From positions 1 through 39,525 of the forward strand of contig FTLJ01001191.1 in the NCBI GenBank assembly GCA_900155495.1: 39,525 nucleotides of DNA, read 5' to 3'. The notes below the pieces were generated by a model. It saw only the letters and a program-made list of their open reading frames with translations. It did not search any database and was not told the origin of the DNA. Position numbers and translations under genes: made by a program. Source of the stretch: Porogramme epimiltina (taxonomy: Eukaryota; Basidiomycota; Agaricomycetes; Polyporales; Polyporaceae). Positions 10,701-22,063 of this stretch are shown here, one piece after another. Positions within the stretch are counted from its first letter, which is position 1, and every line of letters begins with the position of its first letter.

Positions 10701-10910
10701 CACCTCCGAATGCTAGAGAAAGACCGAGCTTCCCCTCAAGGACATTGGCTGCTTGCAACGTTCCATCACGTAGAAGGGCAAGACGATGCTGAGCCTGCGG
10801 AGCTTAGCAGACGCGGATGGAGCGAGATGAGAATGAACGTAGTCCAGCTAGAATTGCCGTCCGTTGCCGCTCCAGCCGCGGCGTGGGGGGCGGGTGTGAC
10901 GCCCAAATAG
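10701..10910 (+). pseudogene. Remnant of the small gene (3' exon), upstream of F2
   Basis: The reading LLATFHHVEGQDD...MRMNVVQLEL matches the last exon of the intact gene at 21589-21822 (LLATFYHVEGQDD...MIMNVIKLEL). Only the 3' part is present, beginning near 10701. The normal stop is lost, so the frame runs on to 10910 into the upstream block of F2. No first or second exon is visible. Confidence 0.7.
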
Positions 10911-11062
10911 AGCCAAACAAACGCGTGCCCGGCGGATGACATCAGCCCTGGCACGCTAGACCGACTACTCGTCCGGCTATAGACCATAAACGGCCTACGA
11001 TACTGTAAACATCCTTATCATATCCCTCTCACTTCCTTCCTTCGAGTACCGTGATTGAACCT
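10901..11062 (+). promoter_or_regulatory. Shared upstream region of F-box gene F2
   Basis: From gtgacgcccaaatagagcca (about 10897) through ctatagaccata and ccttatcatatccctctc to the ATG, this is nearly identical to the region before F3 and partly conserved before F1. It directly follows the small-gene remnant, just as in the F3 unit. Confidence 0.55.
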
Positions 11063-13013
11063 ATGCCACAAACTCGATACACGCCAGTAAGTGCCGGCGC
11101 GCTTCCTCAGATTGTAGTGCCATTCCGGACGTACATCACGAATGGAACGGTTCTAACAGAAGCCAATCATCATATAGTGGTCTCTGAACGTAGTGGAAGA
11201 AGGGGGTCCGGGACAAAAACCACACCTACTACCGTACGTGATACTTTACATGCATTTTCTTTGTTGGGCTTAGCGATTGGTACTGGTGTTCAGAGGCGTC
11301 TCTTTCAAATCTCCCCCTGCGCATCTATCACAAGCCGCGAAGGAACAATGGAAGCAACTTGTCTCCCAGAATTCAGTCCGAACCGCTGCAGTGCCGGAGA
11401 GACGAGCGCAATTGAAAGCATTGTGGAACTCCTCTCTCCCCATCAATCGCCTTCCTACCGAACTTTTGGTCTTCATCTTCATCTTGTCCACCGATTCCGG
11501 AGACTACGACCCCAACTTTCAAGCCCTGGATGGGCGCTGCACCATACCGCGTGTCTGCCGCTATTGGTACGACCTCGCGCTTTCTACTCCGACCCTATGG
11601 CGGACGGTGGATACAGGGGAGAATCGAATAAGGCGCAAATATGTGACACACTGTCTCAGCAGCTCAGCCGCCTCCTCTCTCCACGTCTACATTCGCGCGT
11701 CCAAGTTTTGCGAGGCTGATCTTGCGTTGTTTCTCCCTCACATTGGCCGGGTGGGAGTACTTAAGATCTCGATACCATGGGCGCCCTGGCTTATGCCTTT
11801 CTTACGCAAGCTCCCGCATCTGAAGGCGCTTCGACTCCGGTATACAAATAGCCAAGGCAAGTTGTACCTGTCCGCGAAGCGCTTCCCTTGCCTCCAATCT
11901 TTGGAGATCGTGGGCAATTCGAAGGTGCCGAAGGACCCACAAATATACGCGTCACTGCACACCCTGAACCTTGAATATTGCCCCTCCGACCTGTCGCTCG
12001 GCGAGTTCTTTGACCTCCTCTCTATGTGTTCGAAACTCAAAGAGCTCTCCCTCGACGGGTTTCTCGGCCGTCTCGTCCAGGATTACCCCACTACATCGAC
12101 CGCCTCCCACCCGCGAACCGTATTTCATCACATGAAGACGCTGTATATCCGTGATCGTTTCTACGAAAGCATCTTTCCCTTTTTTTCGAGATTCACCTGT
12201 CCCCAATCCGCTCGTGTCGAGATCTTCTGTGATTACGGCGAAGAGCACGACGAGGACAACTATATCCAGGTTTCCACGAACGCCCTTCCTTTCGACCTTC
12301 TCTCATCGCTTTCCCCAATATCCCGCATCCATGCCATCGCTTTGGATTGCATTTGGGACGGCCCCCTGGAGCATCGCTACGAATTCACATTGTCCGGCTG
12401 CGATGCGGGCGGCCTCGCGGCAGTAAAGTTCAAATTCGACTTCGAACAAGAGCTAGAGCCTTATTCGTGGACGAATCCCCTCAATGATCAAGTCGTCTTT
12501 ATCTGGACCGCTTTTCGCGGTGCGCCCCTCACACATCTGAAGATCTCTGCCGTAGATAGTATCAACGACTCGGTCACGGTCGAGCGCGAAGAGTGGTCGA
12601 ATGTGTTGGAGACGTTCCCCGCTCTCGAGAGCCTGCACATCCAAGGATGGTCCGTGGCACGACGCCTTTGGGACGCTCTCAAGCCTGAAGCAGACATGGC
12701 GGTCCTGTGTCCGCGGCTGCGGTCGGTCCGCCTGCTGGAGGCCTGGGCGTGGAACACGATTGGGGAGATCTCGGAGGCGCGCAAGTTCTTCGACTACATG
12801 GTTGACGCCCTTCGTGAGCGCGCCGCGAGGGGCATCCGGCTGCAAGAGCTCCATCTTCCGGTCGAATTTGAATATTACGAGGACTACGATGAGTTGGAGT
12901 TGGACAGGGCCAAGCACGTTATGCTTCAGGAGTTGTACCTTTCTACGCTGGAGACGCTGGTCGAAAAAGTGACGTATACGCTGGGGAACTTTCCCCGGGG
13001 CTTTACTTACTGA
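11063..13013 (+). CDS. F-box protein F2
   Basis: Exons 11063-11086, 11178-11233 and 11294-13013 give 599 residues. The first exon is eight codons (MPQTRYTP) and the second is 56 nt; splicing leads in frame to GVSFKSPPAHL. The F-box has LPTELLVFIF, IPRVCRYWYDL and TPTLW at about 80-129. The rest is made of loose leucine-rich repeats, ending in an acidic EFEYYEDYDELELD stretch. F2 is much closer to F3 than to F1, so the F2/F3 duplication is the younger. An in-frame GTG upstream is not needed. The 3' flank resembles that of F3 only up to about 13049, where a P450 fragment starts. Confidence 0.9.
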
Positions 13014-13049
13014 CGACATCATAATGTGGATACTCATGTCGTGTTTGGG

Positions 13050-14740
13050 AGAGTCGGAACTCCTGGAGAAGAAGTCCAGCAACACGTCTGATCACAAGCA
13101 GACCCCCATGATCGAGCTGTGAGATTCTGACTGCCTGGAATACTATCGTTTGTTCCCCACTGATAGTCTGACACGCGCCTACTGGCAGCTGTGGCGCCAG
13201 CTTGAACTTTGGTTTGACTCCGTATGGTTCGTGGTGGCGGCGGCACCGGCGCGCGTTTCAAGAACACTTCTGTGAGCACACCAACGAGGACCACAGAGGA
13301 ATCCAACGTACATTCTCGCATGTGTTTCTAGACAAGCTCCTCACCGACCCGGCGCGCTTCAAAGAGCACATCCGGTAGTATGTGTGCTGCATTTCCAAAC
13401 TTCTGCAAACGTCTCGCGCTGACGCTCTTTGTAGTACGTTTTCGGCATCACTTCTAAAGATAGTGTATGGGATCCGCGCCAATGAGGAGAACGATGAACA
13501 CATGACGACCAGTGTCGACATTGCGGTCGATGCGTTCGCACAGGGTATGGTCCCTGGAAAGTTTTTGGTGAAGTTCTTGCCATTCCTGCGGCACATCCCT
13601 GAGTGGTCCCCCGGGGCGCACTCCCAGAGACTATGGGCGAAGTGGCAAGATGCTGGCCGTAGGTTGAAAGATGTCCCATTTGCGTATACGGATAGAAAAG
13701 TAATATGTTCTTCCCCTGTTGTGGAATCATTCACTGATGGCTCTACCAGATTTCTGGGGGCAAGAAGATGTTCGTTCATCTGTCATTGGGAAGCTCCTCG
13801 AAAAAGGGTACAAGGGTTGAACGACTCCTTCACGGAAGAGGTAGAGATAGCAAAGAATGTCGGAGCAACCGTCTTTGAGGGTGAGTGGCTTTCGCGGCAT
13901 CCAGTCAACCCAATCCTTATGCTCACATTTCCACTGCGCTCCAGCTGGGTCTGATACGGTCAGTACACGCTTCCATTTTCCTCATATTCGCACTGATTGG
14001 AAGCTTTCCATTCAGTCATTCTCTGCCCTTCAAGCATTCTTTATGGCCATGTCTCTCCATCCTGAAGTCTTGAGGAAGGCCCAAGCAGAGCTAGACATAG
14101 TGGTCGGACCTCATCGCTTACCAGACTTCAGCGACAAGGAAGACCTGGTCTACATCAATGCAATCGCTACAGAGTCCCTCCGATGGCACAACGGAGTTCC
14201 TCTCGGCCTCGCACACTGCACCACTGCAGACGATGAGTTCCACGGGTACTTCATCCTGCGGGAACAGTCATCTTGCCAAACATCTGGTCCGTGTTTCATA
14301 GGAATGCTCAGCTACGGCTACTGATTGGAGGTCCTCTTACCCTCAGGGCGTGCATGCACGATCCGGAAGTATACCCAGACCCGGACGTGTTCCGCCCGGA
14401 GCGCTTCATCCGCGATGAAAAACTGGACCCGAGCGTGCGCGACCCGTCCAAGTTCATCTTCGGTTTCGGAAGAAGGTGGGCCCTTCGTGGGGGGTAAGAT
14501 GCCACCGCGTCATTCCAGACTCACATGGGCAACCACAGGATGTGCCCTGGGCGGTATTTTGCTCACGACTCCCTGTTTATCCACATCGCATCGATCTTGC
14601 ATGTATTCAACATCGGGCCGCCATTGGACGAAAGCGGAAGGCCAGTGAAGATCAAATTTGAGCAGTCAGACGGTTTCTTGTCGTGCGTGACTAAGTTTGC
14701 TCGGGAACGCACAACTGATGTTCTTGTGACGCCGCCATAG
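13050..14740 (+). pseudogene. Cytochrome P450 pseudogene, 5'-truncated
   Basis: Compared with the P450 at 15412-17385, the first exon and most of exon 2 are absent. Homology begins at ELLEKKSS...KQTPMIEL (about 13055-13115), right at the end of the F2 3' flank. Recognisable parts follow in order: SLNFGLTPYG with WRRHRRAF (about 13196-13260), the exon with GKFLVKFLPFLRHIPEW, the 14-nt microexon (13945-13958, AGSDT), ESLR of the ExxR motif, and FGFGRR split by an intron from MCPGRYFA (heme loop). At least three frame breaks are visible: in the exon after 13749, around 13815 (GYKG then a stop), and near 14256, where one base is missing before [10 protein letters not shown]. It cannot encode a full enzyme. 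Confidence 0.88.
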
Positions 14741-15411
14741 ATACCCCTAAGACTGCCGCTGTAGCATTACACCTCGCTCCTCCGAGGTGGAGTTGTTGGT
14801 CAAGGAGTATGCGGCTGTCGCACGGAGGGAACATAGTCGTCACGTATAAATGAATGTGTTTTGATAGACTCAATTGATAATGTGGGCGGTGCGGAAATCT
14901 CGTAGGTCCCTCTACTGGAGTATGTTCCGAGTAGTGATACTAGACGAACACTGACCAGATATCCGAACTAGTAAAGCAATGGTAACATGAATAGGGATAT
15001 GAGGCTCTCGATACAACTTCCGTTAGCTACCGGATCGAGTCCCCAAGGCCTAGTGAAAGATTTGATGTTTCCGTTTATAGTACACGAGGTCGGGCTGCTG
15101 GTATAGAGCTCGTTCCTGGAGGTGTTCCCGGATCTGACAGACAGCATGTGCATAAATTCAGAAGAAAAGATGATCACGCCTTGAAAGCCGCCTTGTACAT
15201 ACTCATACTACAGGTTGAAGAGTACAGACACGCTTCGTAATTCTCCGTCTGCAACCTACTCGGGCTTTCGCGCGGGGCCAGCATGCTCCCTTATGAGTTC
15301 CGCTGCGCGTCCGGATCTCGGCTTCAGGAGACAACAGCAGTCTTCTTGGAACCTATGAAATGGCGCGCATATCAGTTACATCTCCTTTGGACGCTGCACC
15401 CGAAGATAGGC
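14741..15411. other. Gap between converging P450 genes, no gene seen
   Basis: Both P450 3' ends point into this stretch. Just past the stop of the minus-strand gene (below 15412) a shifted frame reads EPIFGCSVQRRCN, which looks like the lost end of that P450. No other coding signal is supported. Confidence 0.6.
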
Positions 15412-17385
15412 TCACGACACGAGTCCATCCGCCATCCTTGGCACGACCTTGATCGGAGTGCCGTCTGTGCCAATAGGAGGACTTATGATGAACACATGCA
15501 AGACGGATGCAACGGTTATAAAGAGGGATGCACGTGCGAAATGTCGACCAGGGCAAATTCTGTTCAAAAATGTTGAGATGGAACGCCGCAGTCCGCATTC
15601 AGACGCGCGACTTACCTCCTGCCAAACCCGAACGCGAGCAACGATGGATCTGGTGCATGGGTGAAGTCGAGCTCTCCGTCGCGGATAAAGCGTTCGGGGC
15701 GAAACTCGTCTGGGTTGTCGTACACCTCTGAGTCGTGCGCACATGCCCTGCGTACTCACACGTCAGCTTCGACAATTTTTGACGGGAGACAACATGGACT
15801 TACCAAACGTTCGGTATGATCATGGTTCCCGCGGGGATGAAACAGTCTCCGAAAAGCTCATCGCCAGTTGCGGCATGAGGGAGCCCGAGGGGGAGAACAT
15901 TGTGCCAGCGAAGTGCCTCGAGGATGATTGCCTGCACATACACAAGCGCGGGCTCGTCGTCGAAATCCGGCATACGGTCTGGGCCGACGACTGCGTCTAG
16001 CTCTTCTTGCGCTCGATAGACTGCGGCTGGGGAGAGCGAAAGTGCAAGGAAGGCACCCATCGTGGTAGAGTATGACTATTGCAAGAGTGATGATAAGCGT
16101 GAGCTCTTCGACAAAATAACTGGAGTCTTACGGTGTCACTTGCACCTGCAATAGAACAAGCGTCGATGAGATAAGTCGTGTGGGATCAGAACGTTATGAC
16201 TAACCTAAGATCGACGTGGCGCCAACATTCTTGATAACGTCGATCTCCCCCTCTAAGCCATGGGCCTCCGTAGAGTTAAGTGCCCTACTGAGCAGTTTTC
16301 CTAGCACGGATTGCTGCACGTCCGTTTGATCCTACGCAACGTGCCAGATATGAGCAAAGACAACATACCAAGATTAGGTCTTAATGTAACGAGCCGGATC
16401 ACATACCATTGAGTTCTGCACGTATTCGTACGGGAAGTTCTTCAACCTCTCGCCGGCGGCTTGCCACTTCTGGAACAGTCGTGGCGAGCTGGCTCCGGGG
16501 ATCCAAGGTGGTATATGCCGAAGAAAGGGAAAGAATTCCACAAGGAACTTCCCTGGCACAAGTCCTTCGCTAGCGGCCCGCACTGCTTCTTCTCCAGCGT
16601 CGACATATGGATCGTCTTCTTCCAAGACGTCGATCCCATAAGAGACCTTCATTATAACTGATCCCATTGCTCTGTGATGTGATTTTATGGGCATATAGAG
16701 CAAACTGTAGTAAGAAGGGCTTACGTTCGGAGGTGTTTGGGAAGGTTCTCGGGGTCATCCAAAACTCGGGAAATCAGAGTGTGGGCAGATTTCTTTTGAA
16801 TGGTCCTGTAGGCGAGGCTTGCGTCGCGGTGGAAATATTGCCAGAATGCCCGCCGGTGTTGTCGCCACCGCTGAGTGTATGGCATTTGCGCAATGTTAAG
16901 GTTACTCCCTGATCTAAAAACACGCAGATGATAAGCATCCATTATTAGTGGTGTTCAAAGTGCTCGTCCATGTGGAAGGAGGCTCACAATTCAATCATAG
17001 GAGTTTGTTTCCTATCGGACGTGTTTATGGACCGCTTCTCTAAGAGGTCGTGTATAGCTTTCGAGCTGCTCAGGACAACGATTGACTGTCCAAGAACACG
17101 AAAGTGCATGATCTCGCCTGCGACATCCATCAAGTCGAGCACGCATGGTGTGGACCAAGGTGATCACTTACCGTATTCAGCGCACAGATCTCGGAACGCT
17201 GCCCAAGGTCTTGAAGTGGGAAAATCGAACACGTTCCCGAGAATTGGAAGAGGCTTGGGGCCAGGTGGGAATGGGAGCCCTCGAGTACGCGCTCTCCAGC
17301 GCGCGATAGACCAAACGTATGCGCATGTGCTGAAAACGAGTGTCGCGAGGGTGACAGTCGTCCAGTAGGCGGTGAAAAGCCCCAT
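15412..17385 (-). CDS. Cytochrome P450 monooxygenase, nearly complete
   Basis: Nine exons join in one frame: 17172-17385, 16988-17117, 16725-16913, 16407-16671, 16205-16331, 16132-16145, 15804-16075, 15616-15747 and 15412-15559, giving 496 residues. Features in order: an N-terminal membrane anchor (about 6-26); a Pro-rich hinge PPGPKPLPILGN (40-51); WRQHRR in helix C; GASDT in helix I (309-313), the first four codons of which come from a 14-nt exon; EALR (366-369); RPERF; and the heme loop FGFGRRICPG with Cys450. It should be an ER-bound heme monooxygenase of unknown substrate. It resembles polypore P450s often annotated as O-methylsterigmatocystin oxidoreductase-like; I cannot assign a CYP number. 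A small deletion just before the stop removes about 13 C-terminal residues usual in the family, so activity is likely but not certain. Confidence 0.85.
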
Positions 17386-18304
17386 GGCGGTTGCGACGTG
17401 AGAGGGTATGGAAGGAACCCATTGCTTATCTACTTGCCAAAGAAGCCGGGGTGGGGACGGCTGGCCGTTATTTCAATAAGGTGCATTCGTGGGGCGTGCA
17501 TTAATCAAGGCAGTCGATATCCAGACACAGGATGAGACCGAACACACGGCAGACGTACAATGCATTCCAATTTCCTCGGCCTGAAAAACCGCAAACTTCC
17601 ATGCCTCCGACTCCCTTCTCAGAAGATCGCTACACACTGCTATTGGCAATCCTACCTCTACGAGACATCCTGCTATAGGCCTTCGTTTCTCGATCCGCGC
17701 TCGGCGGGGTTTCGTGGACGCGGGCGGGCGGCGAAGGCGCTTCTGATAGGCTCTAAGTAAGTCTAGGGGAGATCATTGCGGACGCTCATGGGATTCACCG
17801 GTGTGTGGGCTGCCCTTTCGTGCCAATCTGGTCACAGGCGGCGGCCCAAATGCGCTTCTAGCCAAGGTTTGCTATCGGAGGGGTCTTGAGATTTGTTCGT
17901 GATGCTGCGACATTCCTTCAAAACATGTGTGTCTTATCTTATCGTTGACGGTGGAGCCCATTGAGAAAAACGAAGAATGTGAAAGCAGTAGAATATGGAC
18001 GAGGGTCAGAGGTGAGCTTGACGGCCCTGTGAGTCGCGACGAGGTATTCTGGGCGTTTAACGTTTATAACCCATCTAGTCACTGATGTCATTCATAATGT
18101 CGTTTTACTAGTCTTGGATGCTTCTAACAAACAAGTTCTACTACGCAGTACCCCCGCTCAACAATCGGAAAGCGATCAATCACTACAAAACACATCGTTT
18201 GCTACAATACAAAGGCCCCAAGACATTGAGATGACCTCCACAAATATCCCCTCAAACATCTCTTTCCGTACGTGCAGCTGCTGCATGGGAGCGAATCACA
18301 TACA
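17386..18304. other. Intergenic, no gene recognised
   Basis: This should contain the P450 promoter (minus strand, next to 17385) and the start of the F3 module. Short ORFs such as 17560-17760 show no protein-like features that I recognise. Confidence 0.5.
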
Positions 18305-18532
18305 TATACTCAGGACTTATTCCTGGGGTTTCCAGCACCCGAACACCAGATTCATGGAGAAACGTGACTATGAGTCTATGACGGAGCTTCCCCCCAGTCA
18401 CGACATCGGCTGTTTGCAACGTCCCATCGCGTAGAAGGGCAAGACGACGTCAAGTCTGCGGAGCTTAGTGGATGCGGATGGGGCCAGATGATAATGAACG
18501 TAGCAAGCTAGAATTGGTGCCCATCGCCGTTC
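18305..18532 (+). pseudogene. Remnant of the small gene (3' exon), upstream of F3
   Basis: The DNA matches the last exon of the intact gene at 21589-21822: ggtttccagcacccgaacac, then cgcgtagaagggcaagacga and atgataatgaacg. The frame reading HRVEGQDDV...MIMNVAS hits a stop and loses the KLELVP end through an indel. It occupies the same position relative to F3 as the remnant at 10701 does to F2. Confidence 0.7.
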
Positions 18533-18560
18533 GGGCGGGCCTGGGCCTGGCCGGGCGGGC

Positions 18561-18711
18561 GTGACGCCCAAATAGAGCCAAACAAACTCGCTCACTCCGC
18601 CGGATGGCATGCTAAGTAGACCGACCGGCTATAGACCATAAGCCTACGATGCTGTAAACATCCTTATCATATCCCTCTCACTTCCTTCCTTCGAGTGCCG
18701 TGACTGAATCT
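18561..18711 (+). promoter_or_regulatory. Shared upstream region of F-box gene F3
   Basis: It carries gtgacgcccaaatagagcca, ctatagaccata, gtaaacatccttatcatatc and cttccttccttcgagt in the same order and spacing as upstream of F2. It is the best conserved non-coding part of the duplicated module. Confidence 0.55.
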
Positions 18712-20634
18712 ATGCCACGAACTCGGTACACGCCAGTAAGTGCCATGCTTCCAGATGTTGCAACGGTTCTGACAGAACTTGCCGTTCATCCGGTGTAGTG
18801 GTCTCTGAGCGTAGTGGAAGATGGGGGTCCGGGACAAAAATCACATCCGCTACCGTACGTGACACTTTACATGCTGTTCTCCTGTTGGGCTTAGCGATTG
18901 GTAATGGTGTTCAGAGGCGTTTCTTTCAAATCTCCCCCTGTGCATCTACTATCTCAAGCCGCGAAGGAACAATGGAAGCAACTCGTCTCCCAGAATTCAG
19001 TCCGAACTGCCACAGCGCCAGAGAAACGAGCGCAATTGAAAACATTGTGGAACTCCTCTCTCCCCATCAACCGCCTTCCTACCGACCTCTTGGTCTTCAT
19101 CTTCATCCTATCCACCGATTCCGGAGACTACGACCCCCACTTTAGTGGCCTGGATAGGCGCTGCAACATACCGCGCGTCTGCCGCTACTGGTACGACCTC
19201 GCGCTTTCTACTCCGACCCTATGGCGGGCCGTGGATACGGGGAAGGAACGAACGAGACGCAAATATGTGACACACTGTCTCAACAGCTCAGCTACTTTCC
19301 CTCTCCACGTCTACATTCGCGCCTCCAAGTTTTGTGAGGCTGATCTTGCGTTGTTTCTCCCTCACGTTGGCCGGGTGGAAGTACTTGAGATCTCAATACT
19401 ATGGGCGCCCTGGCTTATGCCCTTCTTAAGCAAGCTCCCGGTTCTGAAGACGCTTCGACTCCGGTATACAAATAGCCAAGGCGAGCTGTGCCTGTCCGCG
19501 GAGCGCTTCCCTTGCCTCCAATCCTTGGAGATCACAGGCAATTCGAAGGTGCCGAAGGACCCACAAATATACGCGTCACTGCACACTCTGCACCTTACAC
19601 GCTGCCCCTCTGATCTGTCGCTCAGCGAATTCTTTGACCTCCTCTCCACGTGTTCGAACCTCAAAGTGCTTTCCCTCTTCAACTATCTTGGCGATCTTGT
19701 CCAAGATCACCCTAGTACCTCAACCGCTTCCCGCCCCCGAACTGTGCTTCAGCGCCTGAAGTCGCTGTCTTTCGGCGATAGTTCCTACGACGTCATCACT
19801 CCCTTTTTTGCGAGATTTGCTTGTCCCCCATCTGCTCGTGTCTATATTTCTTGCGAACCCGGCGAAGAGTATACTGAGGACGACAACCCTATCCATACTT
19901 CCACCAAGGCCCTTCCTTCCGACCTTCTCTCCTCACTCTCTATGATATCGCGCGTCCAACTCATCAACTTGCACTGCATGTGGACCGACAACCCGGACGA
20001 ACACTACGATTTCACCCTAACTGGCCGCGACGCGGGCGATCTCGAGGTGGCACAGTTCAGGTTCGATTTCGAACCGGAATTAGAGCCGCCCACGTGGATT
20101 AACCCCTTCAACGACCAAGTCGTCTTCATGCGGACCGCCTTTCGCGGCGCGCCCCTCACGCACCTGAAGATCGCCGCCGTCGATATGATCGAGCTCACAA
20201 TCGAGCGCGAAGAGTGGTCGAATGTGTTGAAGACGTTCCCCGCTCTCGAGAGCCTGCACCTCCAAGGGTGGTCTGTGGCAAGACGCCTCTGGAACGCTCT
20301 CAAGCCTGCGCCAGGCGAGGTTGTCCCGTGCCCGCGGCTGCGGTCGGTCCGCCTGCTGGAGGCCTGGACATGTACCACGGTCGGAGAAATCCCGGAGGCG
20401 CGCAAGTTCTTCGACGACATGGTCGACGCCCTTAGGGAGCGCGCCGCGAGGGACACGCGACTGCGAGAGCTCAATCTTCTCGTCGAATTTGAATATTACG
20501 AGGACTACGATGAGTTGGAGTTGGACAGGGCCAAGCACGTTATGCTTCAGGAGTTGTACCTTTCAACGCTGGAGATGCTGGTCGAAAATGTGACATATAC
20601 GCTAAGGAAATTTCCCCGGGGCTTTGATTACTGA
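18712..20634 (+). CDS. F-box protein F3
   Basis: Exons 18712-18735, 18799-18854 and 18915-20634 give 599 residues (MPRTRYTP, then a 56-nt exon, then GVSFKSPPVHL). The F-box is LPTDLLVFIF...IPRVCRYWYDL...TPTLW. Leucine-rich repeats follow, and the tail is almost identical to that of F2 (EYYEDYDELELDRAKHVML). There are no frame breaks. The 3' flank shares tatgtcgtgtttgggg with F2 and, more weakly, F1. The intact small gene follows 498 bp downstream. Start choice rests on the identical exon structure of the three paralogues. Confidence 0.9.
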
Positions 20635-21132
20635 CGACATCATGACATGGATCTTTATGTCGTGTTTGGGGCTTCTGTCTGGCAACGGCACAACGTCTAT
20701 AGTATCTACTGTGTAATCTACCTTCATTCGTCCTTCTACGCCGCTGCGCTGGATTTATCTTGATAATAGCTGAGTACGCCGCTGCTTTAGTAGCTATGTA
20801 TTGTCCGTTGTAAGATGGCTCTTGGAAGCGGACCACTGGGAATTCTTTCCGTCCCTCAAAGCTCTGCAGCTGAGCAGTAGGATATGATGAAATGCCATTC
20901 GAGTCTTACGTAGTTTAGGATACACCTACGACACCTACGGACACAATGAGAACAAGTTTATTTGTGGTTGCCCAAAGTTGGCAGGATCCAACTTCAAACC
21001 CAATCGAGAGTCGGGAGCTACCGCAGCACCATTTTCCCCCAGGAGCACGCCTAGCTAGGAGCAGCGCGGGACCACACTTCGATCCCACCATCCCCTACCT
21101 CTCTGTGTTGCCCAGTTTTGTCTCGCGCAAGC
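20635..21132. other. Intergenic between F3 and the small gene
   Basis: The first 45 bases are the F3 3' flank, shared with F2. No gene is seen. The remainder should hold the promoter of the small gene. Confidence 0.5.
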
Positions 21133-21822
21133 ATGGCATCCGCTGAACATATGGCCACCACAACCTTGCTGCCGGTAGGAGCACAAGACCCGCCGGCGAG
21201 CCTGACTACAGAGTCTGTGTCGGAGTCTACGGGCACCGCTAGCCCATCCACTGCTAGCCCTACCGCAGGTGAGCAATTTCGCCAGTTGGGTAAAGCATCC
21301 TGAAGGAGACACATTGAGCAATCTGCTCGTTTCAGCCATTGTAGCCGCGGCTGCACCGAAGGCTAGTGCCTCGAATTCCGCGCCGCAGCTGCCACCCTCG
21401 CTCGACTCCGTTCAACATTGGCCCGTCCCTCATGTCATGGTATTCATTTCCGGGACAAAGATAGCCTGCGGAAGGGGGACAATTGCAGAGATCGGAAAGC
21501 ACGTACGTCGCTCTTTGCTCATCTGTGTGGGCAATGCCGTGCGGCCAAGCATGACATCTGCTGATTCGGGACGCGCGCGACGTCGCAGGCGTTCATGGTC
21601 TGGTTATACAGGGCGTATTTCTGGGTTTCCTCTCACCAGAACGCCAGATTCAAGGAGGAATACCACTATGACCGGAGCTTCCCTAAAAGACATCATCTGC
21701 TTGCGACGTTCTATCACGTAGAAGGGCAAGACGATGTCGGGCCTGTGGAGATCAGTGGATTAGGATGGGGTGAGATGATAATGAACGTGATCAAGCTCGA
21801 ATTGGTCCCCGTCGCCGCTTAG
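21133..21822 (+). CDS. Uncharacterised 178-residue protein, the intact small gene of the F-box module
   Basis: Exons 21133-21268, 21336-21502 and 21589-21822 join in frame (gtgagc...ttcag and gtacgt...cgcag). The first 65 or so residues are rich in Ala, Ser, Thr and Pro and probably disordered. The remainder looks globular: PVPHVMVFISGTK, an aromatic stretch MVWLYRAYFWVSS, a basic FPKRHH, and a conserved end LLATFYHVEGQDD...MIMNVIKLELVP. There is no signal peptide. I do not recognise the family. Copies of its last exon lie upstream of F2 and F3, so it has been duplicated together with the F-box genes; only this copy is whole. It could be a short fragment of a larger family, because no domain is named. 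Confidence 0.65.
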
Positions 21823-22063
21823 AGTTCACAAAAATATTAGAGACTAAAGTTATTGTCACAAGTAGTGATGGACGTGAGTGTATGCTACTAGCTGTAGTCA
21901 GATAACCCTTTAGTGAATCGTTCAGACAGGCGCGAACAGTAATACTAGAGTGGACATGAAAACTATTGCTGCGAAAGAGTAGTGTTCAGAGCCACGACAG
22001 AGGACAGCAATTCCCCCGGGCATAATGGCATGGTCCTGTACATGGATAAATAACGGAACCCGC

